A DNA stretch of 64,000 nt from JAHBVL01 sp963712055 (GTDB lineage Bacteria; Chloroflexota; Chloroflexia; Thermomicrobiales; UBA6265), in the NCBI GenBank assembly GCA_963712055.1, contig CAVQGN010000002.1, forward strand, positions 186,001 to 250,000, read 5' to 3'. This document shows, piece after piece, positions 43,458 to 51,534 of the stretch. Below the pieces are notes generated by a model. It searched no databases, was not told where the DNA came from, and worked only from the letters and a program-made list of their open reading frames with translations. The position numbers and the translations under genes were made by a program. Every line of letters begins with the position of its first letter. Within the stretch, counting starts at the first letter, position 1.

Positions 43458-45620
43458 TTGGACGACATTAACTCGTACCTGATACCGGTGTTCATCGTGG
43501 GAGTGGCCGCAGTGCTCTTCGCGATTTACCTGGCTCGCGATGTGATGAGCAGGGATACCGGAACCAAAGAGATGCAGGACGTCTCTGATCTGATCTTCGA
43601 AGGGGCGCAAGCCTACATGCGGCGCCAGTATTCAACGATCGCGGTTTTTTCGCTGATCGTTGCTGCCATTCTCGGTGTTCTCGTCTACATCTTCGAGAAT
43701 GACTTCGAGCAAACCCGGGCCCTGGTAACCGCCGGAGCGTTTTTGCTTGGAGCATTTCTTTCCGGCACCTCCGGCTATATTGGTATGTACGTCGCGGTCA
43801 AATCGAATATTCGCACCGCAGCCGGTGCTCGCCGGAGTCTCGGTGAAGCATTGACGGTTGCACTCCGGGGCGGCGCAGTTTCCGGGTTCCTCGTGGTCGC
43901 GCTCTCGCTGCTCGGTGTCGCCGGTATTTACGCGATTGTCTACAACTATGCCGAAGGTGCTCTGCCGGCAGTTGCGGAAACACCATACTGGATCGTCGGG
44001 TTTGCGTTCGGTGCGAGTTTCGTCGCGCTGTTCGCCCAGCTCGGAGGTGGTATTTACACCAAAGCCGCTGATGTCGGAGCCGACCTCGTCGGGAAAGTCG
44101 AAGCCGGTATCCCTGAAGACGACCCACGTAACCCGGCTGTTATCGCAGACCTCGTCGGCGACAACGTGGGCGACTGCGCTGGTCGCGGAGCCGATCTCTT
44201 CGAATCGTCGGCGGCTGAGTTCATCGGTGCGATGGTCCTCGGTGTTGCCCTGTACAAAGCCTCGGGCGGTTCTGATAACCCGGACGCAATTGCCTGGATC
44301 TTCTTTCCCCTCTTACTTGGTGCAGTTGGCGTGATCTGTTCAATGGTCGGCGTTCTTTCGATTCGCCCGGATGCAAATATCACTAAACCGATGGACGAGC
44401 TCAACAAGGGCTTCCTGATCGTGATGGCACTTTCGGGGGTCGGGATGTTCGCGGTTTCCTACGCAGTCCTTCCCTACGGCCAGTGGGAGTTCGCCGTCTG
44501 CGGTCTGATTGGGTTAGCGACGGCAATCGGATTCCTGGCAATCACGCAGTACTACACCGATAGCAAGTACCGACCTGTCCAGACGATTGCCAAGCAATCC
44601 GAACGCGGAGTGGCTACCAACATCATCTCCGGTATTTCGGTCGGTATGGAAACAACCGGTATGCCAGCATTGGTCATCTCGGCTGGCCTGCTGTCGTCCT
44701 ACGCACTCGGCAAAACGGTTGATTTCCCTGTGGAAACCGCAGTTTCGTCCGGTATTTTCGGAACGGCTGCTGCAACGATGGGAATGCTGATGGCTGCCGC
44801 CTACATTCTCGCAATGGACACTTTCGGCCCCATCGCTGACAACGCTGGCGGGATCGTCGAAATGACCGATCAGCCGGACGAAGTCCGCGAAGTCACGGAT
44901 TCGCTCGACTCGGCAGGAAACACTACAAAGGCCCTCACCAAGGGCTATGCCGTAGGTACTGCCGCCATGGCCGCCTTTCTCCTCTTCTCGGCGTTCCTCG
45001 AAGAAGTCAATCGCTTCCTCGGGGTCGGGAATGAGGTCGAGCGAATCGTCAACGTTGCCGAACCACGTGTATTCGTAGGCGGTCTGATCGGCGCGATGAT
45101 CGTCTTCCTCTTCTCCTCCCTGGCGATCCGAGCCGTTGGTATCGCTGCTGGCGACATGATGGAAGAAGTCCGGCGCCAGTTCCGGGAAAACCCGGGGATC
45201 ATGCTTGGAACGGTCAAACCTGACTATGCCAAATGCGTTGACATCTCAGTCCAGAGCGCTCTCCGCGAGATGGTGCTCCCGGGCGCATTGGCGGTGTCTG
45301 GTCCGATCCTGGTCGGTGTCCTGCTGGGTTGGGAAGCGGCAGCCGGCATGATGCTGATCGGCACGATAGCGGGTGTTCTGATGGCGCTCTTCCTGAACAA
45401 CGGTGGTGGCGCTTGGGACAACGCGAAGAAATATATCGAGTCAGGTCAATTGATCGACGACAAAGGGAACGTGGTTGGCAAGGGATCTGAAGCCCATGCT
45501 GCTGCCGTTGTAGGCGACACGGTTGGTGACCCATTCAAGGACACTGCCGGGCCATCGCTCCACGTCTTGATCAAGCTGTTCGCGACGCTCACCCTCGTGA
45601 TGGTTCCGCTCTTCCTCTAG
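43458..45620 (+). CDS. hppA: K+-independent membrane proton-pumping pyrophosphatase
   Basis: Couples hydrolysis of pyrophosphate to proton export across the cytoplasmic membrane. The 720-residue protein has about 16 helices and the substrate-binding motifs DVGADLVGKVEAGIPEDDPR and DNVGDCAGRGADLFES; C-terminal GDTVGDPFKDTAGPSLH is also diagnostic. Potassium type is read from GNTTKALT (487-494): Lys491 and Thr494 mark the K+-independent class, where K+-dependent enzymes have Ala and Gly. TTG start preceded by AGGAGG. It has its own promoter, a structured leader and a strong terminator, so is a single-gene unit. Confidence 0.95.
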   Translation: MDDINSYLIPVFIVGVAAVLFAIYLARDVMSRDTGTKEMQDVSDLIFEGAQAYMRRQYSTIAVFSLIVAAILGVLVYIFENDFEQTRALVTAGAFLLGAFLSGTSGYIGMYVAVKSNIRTAAGARRSLGEALTVALRGGAVSGFLVVALSLLGVAGIYAIVYNYAEGALPAVAETPYWIVGFAFGASFVALFAQLGGGIYTKAADVGADLVGKVEAGIPEDDPRNPAVIADLVGDNVGDCAGRGADLFESSAAEFIGAMVLGVALYKASGGSDNPDAIAWIFFPLLLGAVGVICSMVGVLSIRPDANITKPMDELNKGFLIVMALSGVGMFAVSYAVLPYGQWEFAVCGLIGLATAIGFLAITQYYTDSKYRPVQTIAKQSERGVATNIISGISVGMETTGMPALVISAGLLSSYALGKTVDFPVETAVSSGIFGTAAATMGMLMAAAYILAMDTFGPIADNAGGIVEMTDQPDEVREVTDSLDSAGNTTKALTKGYAVGTAAMAAFLLFSAFLEEVNRFLGVGNEVERIVNVAEPRVFVGGLIGAMIVFLFSSLAIRAVGIAAGDMMEEVRRQFRENPGIMLGTVKPDYAKCVDISVQSALREMVLPGALAVSGPILVGVLLGWEAAAGMMLIGTIAGVLMALFLNNGGGAWDNAKKYIESGQLIDDKGNVVGKGSEAHAAAVVGDTVGDPFKDTAGPSLHVLIKLFATLTLVMVPLFL

Positions 45621-45646
45621 GAGAGAGGGTCCTCCACACGAGGTTC

Positions 45647-45681
45647 GAACGGCGCTGCGAAGATGGTTCGCAGCGCCGTTC
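45647..45681 (+). terminator. hppA terminator
   Basis: A 15-bp perfect stem GAACGGCGCTGCGAA / TTCGCAGCGCCGTTC with a 5-base loop, followed by CTGTTTCATT, 26 bases after the hppA stop. Confidence 0.82.
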
Positions 45682-45716
45682 CTGTTTCATTCGACTCGCA
45701 AAGCAGGTAGTGGTCC

Positions 45717-47042
45717 ATGAGTGAGCGAAAGAGCATTGCGGTCATCGGTGGAGGTATGGCCGGTCTGACCGCTGCCTACCGGCTGGCCCAGACTGGGCAC
45801 GCAGTGACCCTCTGGGAACGTGGACGAGCGTTTGGTGGACAAGCCGCTGCGTTTTCAGTCGGTGACGGAATGCTCGAGCATTTCTATCATCACCTCTTTC
45901 AGAGCGATGCCGACATCGTAGCGCTGATGGACGAACTTGGGATCGGTGATCGTCTCCTCTGGTTGCCGTCCAACGTCGGGTACTTCGCCGACGGAAAACT
46001 TTGGCCGCTGAACGGCGCGAAGGATCTCCTTGGACTCGGGTTTCTTTCCCCTCAGGATCGGATCCGGCTCGGGATGGTGACGGCCTTTCTGCAGAAAGTC
46101 ACTGACTGGAAATCATTCGAATTGATCAGCGCCGAAGATTGGCTCCGGAAGGCCCTCGGCGATACTGCATACGATGCCACCTTCGGCGCGCAGCTCAACG
46201 CCAAATTCGGTCGCTACGCTTCCGAGATCGCCATGGTCTGGTTCTGGGGCAAGATCTGGCTGCGGACCACGTCACGCCGCTCTCCGCTCGACAAGGAGTA
46301 TCTCGGATATCCACTGGGCAGTTTCAGCGTGATTGTCGATACCCTGGTCGATGCGAATCGCGCTCTCGGCGTTGATCTCCGCCTCGGCGCAGGACCGACT
46401 CGGGTGACAACGGTCAACGGCAAGGGTCAACTCGCTTTCGACGATGGGTCACCGGATCAGGAATTCGATGCGGTGATCGCTACTGTGCCGTCAAACGTCT
46501 TTGCTCGTCTGGCCCCCGATCTCCCGGCCGATTATCAGGGCAAACTCCATGGTCTCGACTACGAAGCCGCGGTAGTTGCGCTGCTCGAACTCGACCAACC
46601 GTTAACCGATATCTATTGGCTCAACATCGCTGATCCCGACCTCCCCTTCACGGCGGTCATCGAGCACACGAATTTCGTACCAGCATCGCATTATGGCGGC
46701 AACCATTATGTCTATCTTTCCAAGTACCTGGAACCTGATGATCTCTGGTTTTCTCTTCCCGACGATGAGTTGCTCGCCCGATACGAACCGCATCTGCAGA
46801 AACTGAATCCAGCCTTCAGAAGTTCCTGGATCCAGCGATCGTGGGTGTTTCGGGAACATGCAGCCCAGCCGATAATCCGGATGAACTATTCCGACCGCAT
46901 CCCAGACCACCGCACACCGCTCGCCGGTCTCTACTTGGCGAATACAACTCAGATCTATCCAGAAGACCGCGGAACGAACTACAGCGTTCGCCTCGGCAAC
47001 CAGATCGCCGAACTGGTGGCAGGCGATCTCGCACGCAGATGA
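45717..47042 (+). CDS. FAD-dependent amine oxidase/protoporphyrinogen-oxidase-like protein
   Basis: 441-residue flavoprotein. N-terminal FAD-binding dinucleotide fold IAVIGGGMAGLTAAYRLAQ (GxGxxG), followed by the GG-doublet TLWERGRAFGGQAAAF, and a C-terminal FAD-contact segment GLYLANTTQIYPEDRGTNYS. The middle is a substrate domain rich in Trp. It resembles proteins annotated as NAD(P)/FAD-dependent oxidoreductases near protoporphyrinogen oxidase and UDP-galactopyranose mutase; these often lie with glycosyltransferases in lipid or polysaccharide pathways, but here the neighbours give no clue. ATG 45717 is used. Substrate unknown. Confidence 0.8.
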   Translation: MSERKSIAVIGGGMAGLTAAYRLAQTGHAVTLWERGRAFGGQAAAFSVGDGMLEHFYHHLFQSDADIVALMDELGIGDRLLWLPSNVGYFADGKLWPLNGAKDLLGLGFLSPQDRIRLGMVTAFLQKVTDWKSFELISAEDWLRKALGDTAYDATFGAQLNAKFGRYASEIAMVWFWGKIWLRTTSRRSPLDKEYLGYPLGSFSVIVDTLVDANRALGVDLRLGAGPTRVTTVNGKGQLAFDDGSPDQEFDAVIATVPSNVFARLAPDLPADYQGKLHGLDYEAAVVALLELDQPLTDIYWLNIADPDLPFTAVIEHTNFVPASHYGGNHYVYLSKYLEPDDLWFSLPDDELLARYEPHLQKLNPAFRSSWIQRSWVFREHAAQPIIRMNYSDRIPDHRTPLAGLYLANTTQIYPEDRGTNYSVRLGNQIAELVAGDLARR

Positions 47043-47045
47043 GGA

Positions 47046-47948
47046 TCAGGGGCTGATCGCGGTCCAGCGCAGCTGATGAGCGATCACGTCGGATCTGGCC
47101 CTCCCGCTCGTTTCGAGCGCGGAAAGAAACGCATAGACGGTCGGTTGAAGCAGGAAGTAACTGACCTGATCGGCAATCGGCGCATCAAATCGAGCCGCCA
47201 GCCGTTGATAGATCTCGTCGACGGTCATTGCGCTCTCCATGATCAACGCCGTGATCGCCTCCTCGACCTGATCCAATAGGCCCAGATTGAGGTCGATCAA
47301 CGGTCTGAGCGATTCAACCGATTCTCCATGCCCTGGAACCACCACGCTGCATCCAACTGAGCCTGCCCGTGCGAGTGCGGCACGATGTTTGATCACCGAA
47401 TAGAGATACGGGATGCGGTATTTCTCCAGCACGCTCGCCGGCAGAACGACATCAGCGCAGAAGAAGACATCCTGAATCACTAATCCAAGTTGACCCGGCG
47501 AATGCCCAGAGAGATCGATGACGTCTATGTGCCGTTCGCCGAGTTCGATCTCGCCGGGAGCGTAGACAAGATCGACTGGACTCGGATCGGCAAGGAGAAA
47601 CCGGCCTCGTAATGATGGTGGCGGGTCCGCTCCGGCAAAGAGGAGCGACGGTTGCAGCAGTGGATAGCGGATGATGGCTTCATCGAGTACCGGTGCCCAG
47701 ACCTGCGCCCCGGTCCGTCTGACGACCGTCGCATTGCCGCCGAAATGGTCCGCATGGGCATGGGTGGTGAGGACATGGGTGACAGAGACACCCCATTCCT
47801 CGTTGATCGTTTTCAGCGCTTTCCTGGCCGTTGTGTCGTTGAGACCGGTATCGACCATCGCACAGGAGGAATCGTCGATCCGGATCACCCCAATGTTGAC
47901 CGCGCCGGGGATGTATCCGACATGGTCGCTGAGTTCAATGATCGGCAT
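47046..47948 (-). CDS. metallo-beta-lactamase fold hydrolase
   Basis: 300-residue cytoplasmic MBL-fold enzyme. Metal motifs: LTTHAHADHFGGN (HxHxDH, about residues 61-73), DLSGHSPGQLG (third His), FFCADVVLP (bridging Asp) and VVVPGHGESV (last His). A C-terminal helical extension (about 225-300; winged-helix-like, ESAMTVDEIYQRL) is common in the subgroup related to glyoxalase II and Zn-dependent hydrolases. Substrate unknown. Convergent with the oxidoreductase gene and divergent from pyrB. Confidence 0.83.
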   Translation of the reverse strand: MPIIELSDHVGYIPGAVNIGVIRIDDSSCAMVDTGLNDTTARKALKTINEEWGVSVTHVLTTHAHADHFGGNATVVRRTGAQVWAPVLDEAIIRYPLLQPSLLFAGADPPPSLRGRFLLADPSPVDLVYAPGEIELGERHIDVIDLSGHSPGQLGLVIQDVFFCADVVLPASVLEKYRIPYLYSVIKHRAALARAGSVGCSVVVPGHGESVESLRPLIDLNLGLLDQVEEAITALIMESAMTVDEIYQRLAARFDAPIADQVSYFLLQPTVYAFLSALETSGRARSDVIAHQLRWTAISP

Positions 47949-47989
47949 GTCACGCTCCCGTGATTGATTCGTGATCGGTCGAGCGCCAC

Positions 47990-47995
47990 TATACT
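47990..47995 (+). promoter_or_regulatory. -10 hexamer of pyrB
   Basis: TATACT, 33 bases before the GTG start; the leader is too short for a PyrR-type attenuator, and none was seen. Confidence 0.35.
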
Positions 47996-48028
47996 TCGCC
48001 GAGTGTCTGGCGAAGACTGGAGGAATAG

Positions 48029-48946
48029 GTGCATCAGCATATCGTCGAAGTTGGTCAATTCAGTCGTGACGAACTCTCCGACCTCTTTGCGCTAGCTGAC
48101 GCCAAACGAGATCAGCCCCGGAGCGCGAGACCGCTTGACGGCAACATCCTGGCAACCCTCTTCTATGAACCTTCGACCCGCACCCGTTTGAGTTTCGAAT
48201 CGGCAATGCTCAGGCAGGGCGGCGGTGTCCTGTCCACGGAAAACGCCCGTGATTTCTCCTCCGCCATCAAAGGCGAAACGGTCGAAGACACGATCAGGAT
48301 CGTTCAGGGCTATGCCGATGCGATTGTCATTCGGCATTACGAACAAGGCGCCGCCAAACGCGCCGCGTCGGTGGCTTTGGTTCCGATCATCAACGGCGGC
48401 GACGGTCCGGGCGAGCACCCTACTCAGGCATTGCTCGATCTCTACACGATCCAGCACGAACTCGGGCGAATCGACGGGCTCAAGGTGGCCCTGGTTGGTG
48501 ATCTCCGGTTTGGGCGAGCGGTCCGGTCGTTGGCGATTCTCCTGGCCCAAAGCAAGGATACCGAACTGATCTTCGTTTCTCCTCCGGCGGTTCCAATGGG
48601 CGACGATGTCCGCCAGGTTCTCACCGACTCCGGTGTCGCGTTCCGAGATGAGCCCGATCTGGCCAGGGCGGTGGCGGATGTCGACGTGATCTACCAGACC
48701 CGTATCCAGAGGGAACGATTTGCAACGGATGACGAGTATCAGGCGTCGCGAGGCATCTATCTAATCACCCCGGAGATCATGGCGGCAGCGCCAGCCGATT
48801 CGATCCTCCTCCACCCCCTCCCACGTGTCGATGAGATAAGTGTCGAGGTCGACTCCGACCCCCGCGCTGCCTATTTCCGGCAAGCGGAGAACGGCGTCTA
48901 TATCCGCATGGCATTGCTTGAGATGCTGCTTACGGATCACAAGTGA
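48029..48946 (+). CDS. pyrB: aspartate carbamoyltransferase catalytic subunit
   Basis: Joins carbamoyl phosphate and aspartate, the committed step of pyrimidine synthesis. The 305-residue length is typical. Motifs: FYEPSTRTRLSFESAMLRQGG (carbamoyl-phosphate site), GDGPGEHPTQALLDLYTIQ, VALVGDLRFGRAVRSL, IYQTRIQRERF and ILLHPLPRVDEIS (aspartate-side loop). GTG 48029 has TGGAGGA ahead. pyrI, pyrR and pyrC are not adjacent; downstream is the repeat patch. Confidence 0.95.
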   Translation: MHQHIVEVGQFSRDELSDLFALADAKRDQPRSARPLDGNILATLFYEPSTRTRLSFESAMLRQGGGVLSTENARDFSSAIKGETVEDTIRIVQGYADAIVIRHYEQGAAKRAASVALVPIINGGDGPGEHPTQALLDLYTIQHELGRIDGLKVALVGDLRFGRAVRSLAILLAQSKDTELIFVSPPAVPMGDDVRQVLTDSGVAFRDEPDLARAVADVDVIYQTRIQRERFATDDEYQASRGIYLITPEIMAAAPADSILLHPLPRVDEISVEVDSDPRAAYFRQAENGVYIRMALLEMLLTDHK

Positions 48947-48984
48947 CCGTCCGGCGAATAGGGAACATGAAATCCGTCGCAAAC

Positions 48985-49129
48985 CCAAGATGACTCTCGT
49001 TGCTGGTTCCATTCTTCAGCTGAGGAGCGGAACAGCAGTGCTAACCGAGTACTGTCATGCTGAGGCACGAAGCATCTTCTGCCGCAGCAGTGACTCTCAA
49101 CGAACCGACCAGTAAGAAAACACGAGATC
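48985..49129. repeat. tandem ~145-base repeat, copy 1
   Basis: Starts at CCAAGATGACTCTCG and ends at CACGAGATC. Differs from copy 2 by two substitutions and one inserted base. Contains CTGTCATGCTGAGGCACGAA, a phrase like those seen in many interspersed bacterial repeats. TGACTCTC occurs at both ends of the unit, followed by CGTTG at one end and CAACG at the other. About 38 bases before it (48946-48984) look like a worn end of another unit. Confidence 0.9.
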
Positions 49130-49139
49130 TTTTGAAAGT

Positions 49140-49283
49140 CCAAGATGACTCTCGTTGCTGGTTCCATTCTTCAACTGAGGAGCGGAACAGCAGTGCTAAC
49201 CGAGTACTGTCATGCTGAGGCACGAAGCATCTCCTGCCGCAGCAGTGACTCTCAACGAACCGACCAGTAGAAAACACGAGATC
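49140..49283. repeat. tandem ~145-base repeat, copy 2
   Basis: Begins 155 bases after copy 1 and matches it at about 98%. Differences are at the CTTCAACTG, CATCTCCTG and CAGTAGAAAA positions. Sequence diverges right after CACGAGATC, so the repeat edges are sharp. Confidence 0.9.
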
Positions 49284-49376
49284 CTTCGCGCGCTCAGGAG
49301 GACGATGCTCAAGCTCTGACATCCCATCTTCCAGAGACTGTCCCCGCTACCGTAACCCCTCCAATAAGGGCCGGCG

Positions 49377-49382
49377 TATACT
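49377..49382 (+). promoter_or_regulatory. -10 hexamer of ybaB operon
   Basis: TATACT, 70 bases ahead of ybaB and 93 bases after the last repeat copy; no clear -35. Confidence 0.35.
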
Positions 49383-49452
49383 CGTTTCCACGGACAACAT
49401 GTCGCCGTGCGGCAGTTGGTCACCAACCAGATCACCTGAGAGGAGTACAACC

Positions 49453-49758
49453 ATGGGCGGGATCAATATGAAAATGATCCAGCAGATGCAGAACAAGATG
49501 GCGAAAATCCAGCAGGAACTCGAGGAAACGATCGTCGAGGGCAGTTCCGGAGGTGGTGTCGTCACGGCCCGTGTTACAGGTGCCAAGGAGTTTGCCGGGA
49601 TCAAGATTGATCCGAGTGCGGTAGATCCCGAAGATGTCGAAATGCTGGAAGACCTCATCACCGCCGCGATTCAGGACGCCATGACCCGCGCCACCGAACT
49701 GAGTGGCGAAAAACTCGGCGCATTGACCGGTGGAATGAAGATCCCGGGACTTATGTAA
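49453..49758 (+). CDS. ybaB: YbaB/EbfC family nucleoid-associated protein
   Basis: 101-residue DNA-binding dimer of the YbaB/EbfC family. MKMIQQMQNKMAKIQQELEE forms the N-terminal helix, followed by GSSGGGVVTARVTGAKEFAGIKID and a C-terminal helix then the Gly/Leu-rich tail KIPGLM, all as in the family. ATG 49453 is preceded by GAGAGGAG; the open frame upstream to 49399 lacks support. In most bacteria the gene sits between dnaX and recR; here its neighbours are a DUF951 gene and an MFS transporter. Confidence 0.92.
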   Translation: MGGINMKMIQQMQNKMAKIQQELEETIVEGSSGGGVVTARVTGAKEFAGIKIDPSAVDPEDVEMLEDLITAAIQDAMTRATELSGEKLGALTGGMKIPGLM

Positions 49759-49776
49759 CGCACATATCGCTGCATC

Positions 49777-50049
49777 ATGCCAATCCGCCGCGATGGTCCA
49801 GAACCATTTTTCGTGGAAGACGTCGTCCGCCTGCGCAAACCCCATCCGTGTGGAAGCACGGACTGGAAGGTCTACCGTGTTGGCGCTGATGTTGGCGTGC
49901 AATGTCTGGGATGTGAACGTCGGGTGATGCTCGTTCGACGCGAACTTGAACGCCGGATGAAAGCGTTCATCAGTCGCGGGCCAGGCTACCAAACAGAAGC
50001 AAGTCCGATGTCGGCAGACTCAGCGCAGGAAGCAGCAGTCGATGGCTGA
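49777..50049 (+). CDS. DUF951 family protein
   Basis: 90-residue protein. The first 65 residues match DUF951: VEDVVRLRKPHPCGSTDWKV, VGADVGVQCLGCERRVMLVR and ELERRMK; the family is a small beta-barrel-like protein with paired Cys that may bind zinc. No role is established. The last 25 residues are a polar tail. It starts 18 bases after ybaB and overlaps the MFS transporter start by eight bases. Confidence 0.85.
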   Translation: MPIRRDGPEPFFVEDVVRLRKPHPCGSTDWKVYRVGADVGVQCLGCERRVMLVRRELERRMKAFISRGPGYQTEASPMSADSAQEAAVDG

Positions 50050-51475
50050 CGCGAACGCCCTATCCGCCGAGTCGGGCGAACCCTCACGCATCCCAGCGGC
50101 TCCGCGGAAAAAGAGTTCCTTTGGTCAGGTCTTGCGCAACGGTGCTTTTTTGCGTCTCTGGATCGCGCAACTCCTCTCTCAGACCGCCAACAACATGGTT
50201 AATTTCGCACTGCTGATGCAGGTGCAGAACATCATCGAAGTGCACGACGTCAAGCAGGCGAACACGGCCACGAGCCTCATCATTCTTTCCTTTTCGCTGC
50301 CCTCGATTCTCTTCGGTCCAATTGCAGGCGTGGTCGCCGATCGTTTCAACCGCAAGCACGTGATGGTCGTCACGAACCTTCTTCGGGTCGTGGCCATGGT
50401 GATGTTTCTCTTCATTCAACCTGCGTGGAATGTCGGCACAATCCTGGTCGCTACGTATGCGGTGACCTTCGTTTTTGGTGTCGCCGGGCAGTTTTTTGCT
50501 CCGGCCCAAGGCGCGATGATTCCGCAGGTCGTTCCGCGAGAACAACTCGTCTCGGCTAACGGGCTCTTCAACCTCACCTTCACCGGTTCACAGCTGCTGG
50601 GTTTTGCGATTCTCGGGCCGTTGCTGGTCAAGATCGTCGGCGTCGATAGTGTTTTTGTGATCTCACTCGTCGTATTTGCGCTCTGTGCAGGGATCGTCTT
50701 CACTCTACCCGACACGAAGATCATCGTCTCGAAAGTTGCCGGCGCCGAACACCCGCTGCGAAGGCTATGGGCCGACATCCGCGAGGGACTGGTCTATATC
50801 GTCCAGGATCCGGTGCTGATGCGCGCGATCGCCTACCTCACAATCGCCGCCACCACGTTCCTAATGGTTGCCGCGCTTGGTCCAGAGTTCATGACCAGCG
50901 TCGTCGGGCTGCCGAACGAAGACATCGTCTACGTTGTCCTTCCGGCAGGTCTGGGGGTGCTGCTCGGTGTGCTGATGGTCAACAGAGTATTGAAACTCTT
51001 TCCACGCCGCTATGTGGTCGATACCGCGATGACCATAGCCGGGCTTTCACTAGCGGGTATCGCGCTAGTCGACCCGATTTTCAATCTCATCTGGATAAAC
51101 GGAAATGCCCCGAACGAGTTGGTTGTCACGTTCGTAGCGATTCTGGCGATGATTCTCGGCGCTTGCAACGCGTTCATCCTGGTGCCATCGCAGACAATCC
51201 TACAGGAACGGTCGCACGAGTATGTCCGCGCGCGAGTGTATGCCACGTTTTTCACGATCTCGAATACTTTTTCGTTTATCCCGATCTTTCTTGCGGCCGC
51301 GATGGCTGATCTCTTCGGGGTCGCGCAGGTGCTGCTGGTAGTCGCGATTCTGGTTGTGGCAATTGGCGCAATGGGACTGATTCACCAGCGTGCCGTCGAG
51401 GAAGCGAGTTGGCAAGCCACCCGGACCCGCCACCGCGAGGGTCCTGAAACGCTCGCTATTCCAACCCGTCGCTGA
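50042..51475 (+). CDS. MFS transporter
   Basis: 477-residue major facilitator protein with about 12 membrane helices after a 35-residue polar N terminus. The helix 2-3 loop motif is present as GPIAGVVADRFNRKHVMVV (the G-x3-D-R-x2-R/K-R/K type signature). It resembles the MFS_3 group, which includes EntS-like exporters and macrolide efflux proteins; substrate cannot be told. ATG 50042 overlaps the DUF951 stop, so they are translationally coupled. It ends convergent with recN, 59 bases apart. Confidence 0.87.
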   Translation: MADANALSAESGEPSRIPAAPRKKSSFGQVLRNGAFLRLWIAQLLSQTANNMVNFALLMQVQNIIEVHDVKQANTATSLIILSFSLPSILFGPIAGVVADRFNRKHVMVVTNLLRVVAMVMFLFIQPAWNVGTILVATYAVTFVFGVAGQFFAPAQGAMIPQVVPREQLVSANGLFNLTFTGSQLLGFAILGPLLVKIVGVDSVFVISLVVFALCAGIVFTLPDTKIIVSKVAGAEHPLRRLWADIREGLVYIVQDPVLMRAIAYLTIAATTFLMVAALGPEFMTSVVGLPNEDIVYVVLPAGLGVLLGVLMVNRVLKLFPRRYVVDTAMTIAGLSLAGIALVDPIFNLIWINGNAPNELVVTFVAILAMILGACNAFILVPSQTILQERSHEYVRARVYATFFTISNTFSFIPIFLAAAMADLFGVAQVLLVVAILVVAIGAMGLIHQRAVEEASWQATRTRHREGPETLAIPTRR

Positions 51476-51534
51476 CCAGGGATCGTCTCTGGGACAAGCT
51501 TCGCATCACCGCAGTCAGGACGAGCGGTTGAGAC

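Larger units (their letters stand above)
48947..49452. other. gene-free region holding tandem repeats
   Basis: 506 bases between pyrB and ybaB with no credible gene. The first 340 bases are tandem repeats (see the repeat entries); short frames in it are repetitive and have no start context. The last 80 bases hold a candidate ybaB promoter (TATACT at 49377-49382) and the ybaB ribosome site. Confidence 0.8.

Noticed and set aside
44054..44407. 117-codon minus-strand frame inside hppA
   Set aside because: Antisense to conserved pyrophosphatase motifs, no start context.
48985..49283. CRISPR array
   Set aside because: The repeat unit is about 145 bases with only two copies and an 11-base gap; no short repeats with uniform spacers and no cas genes.
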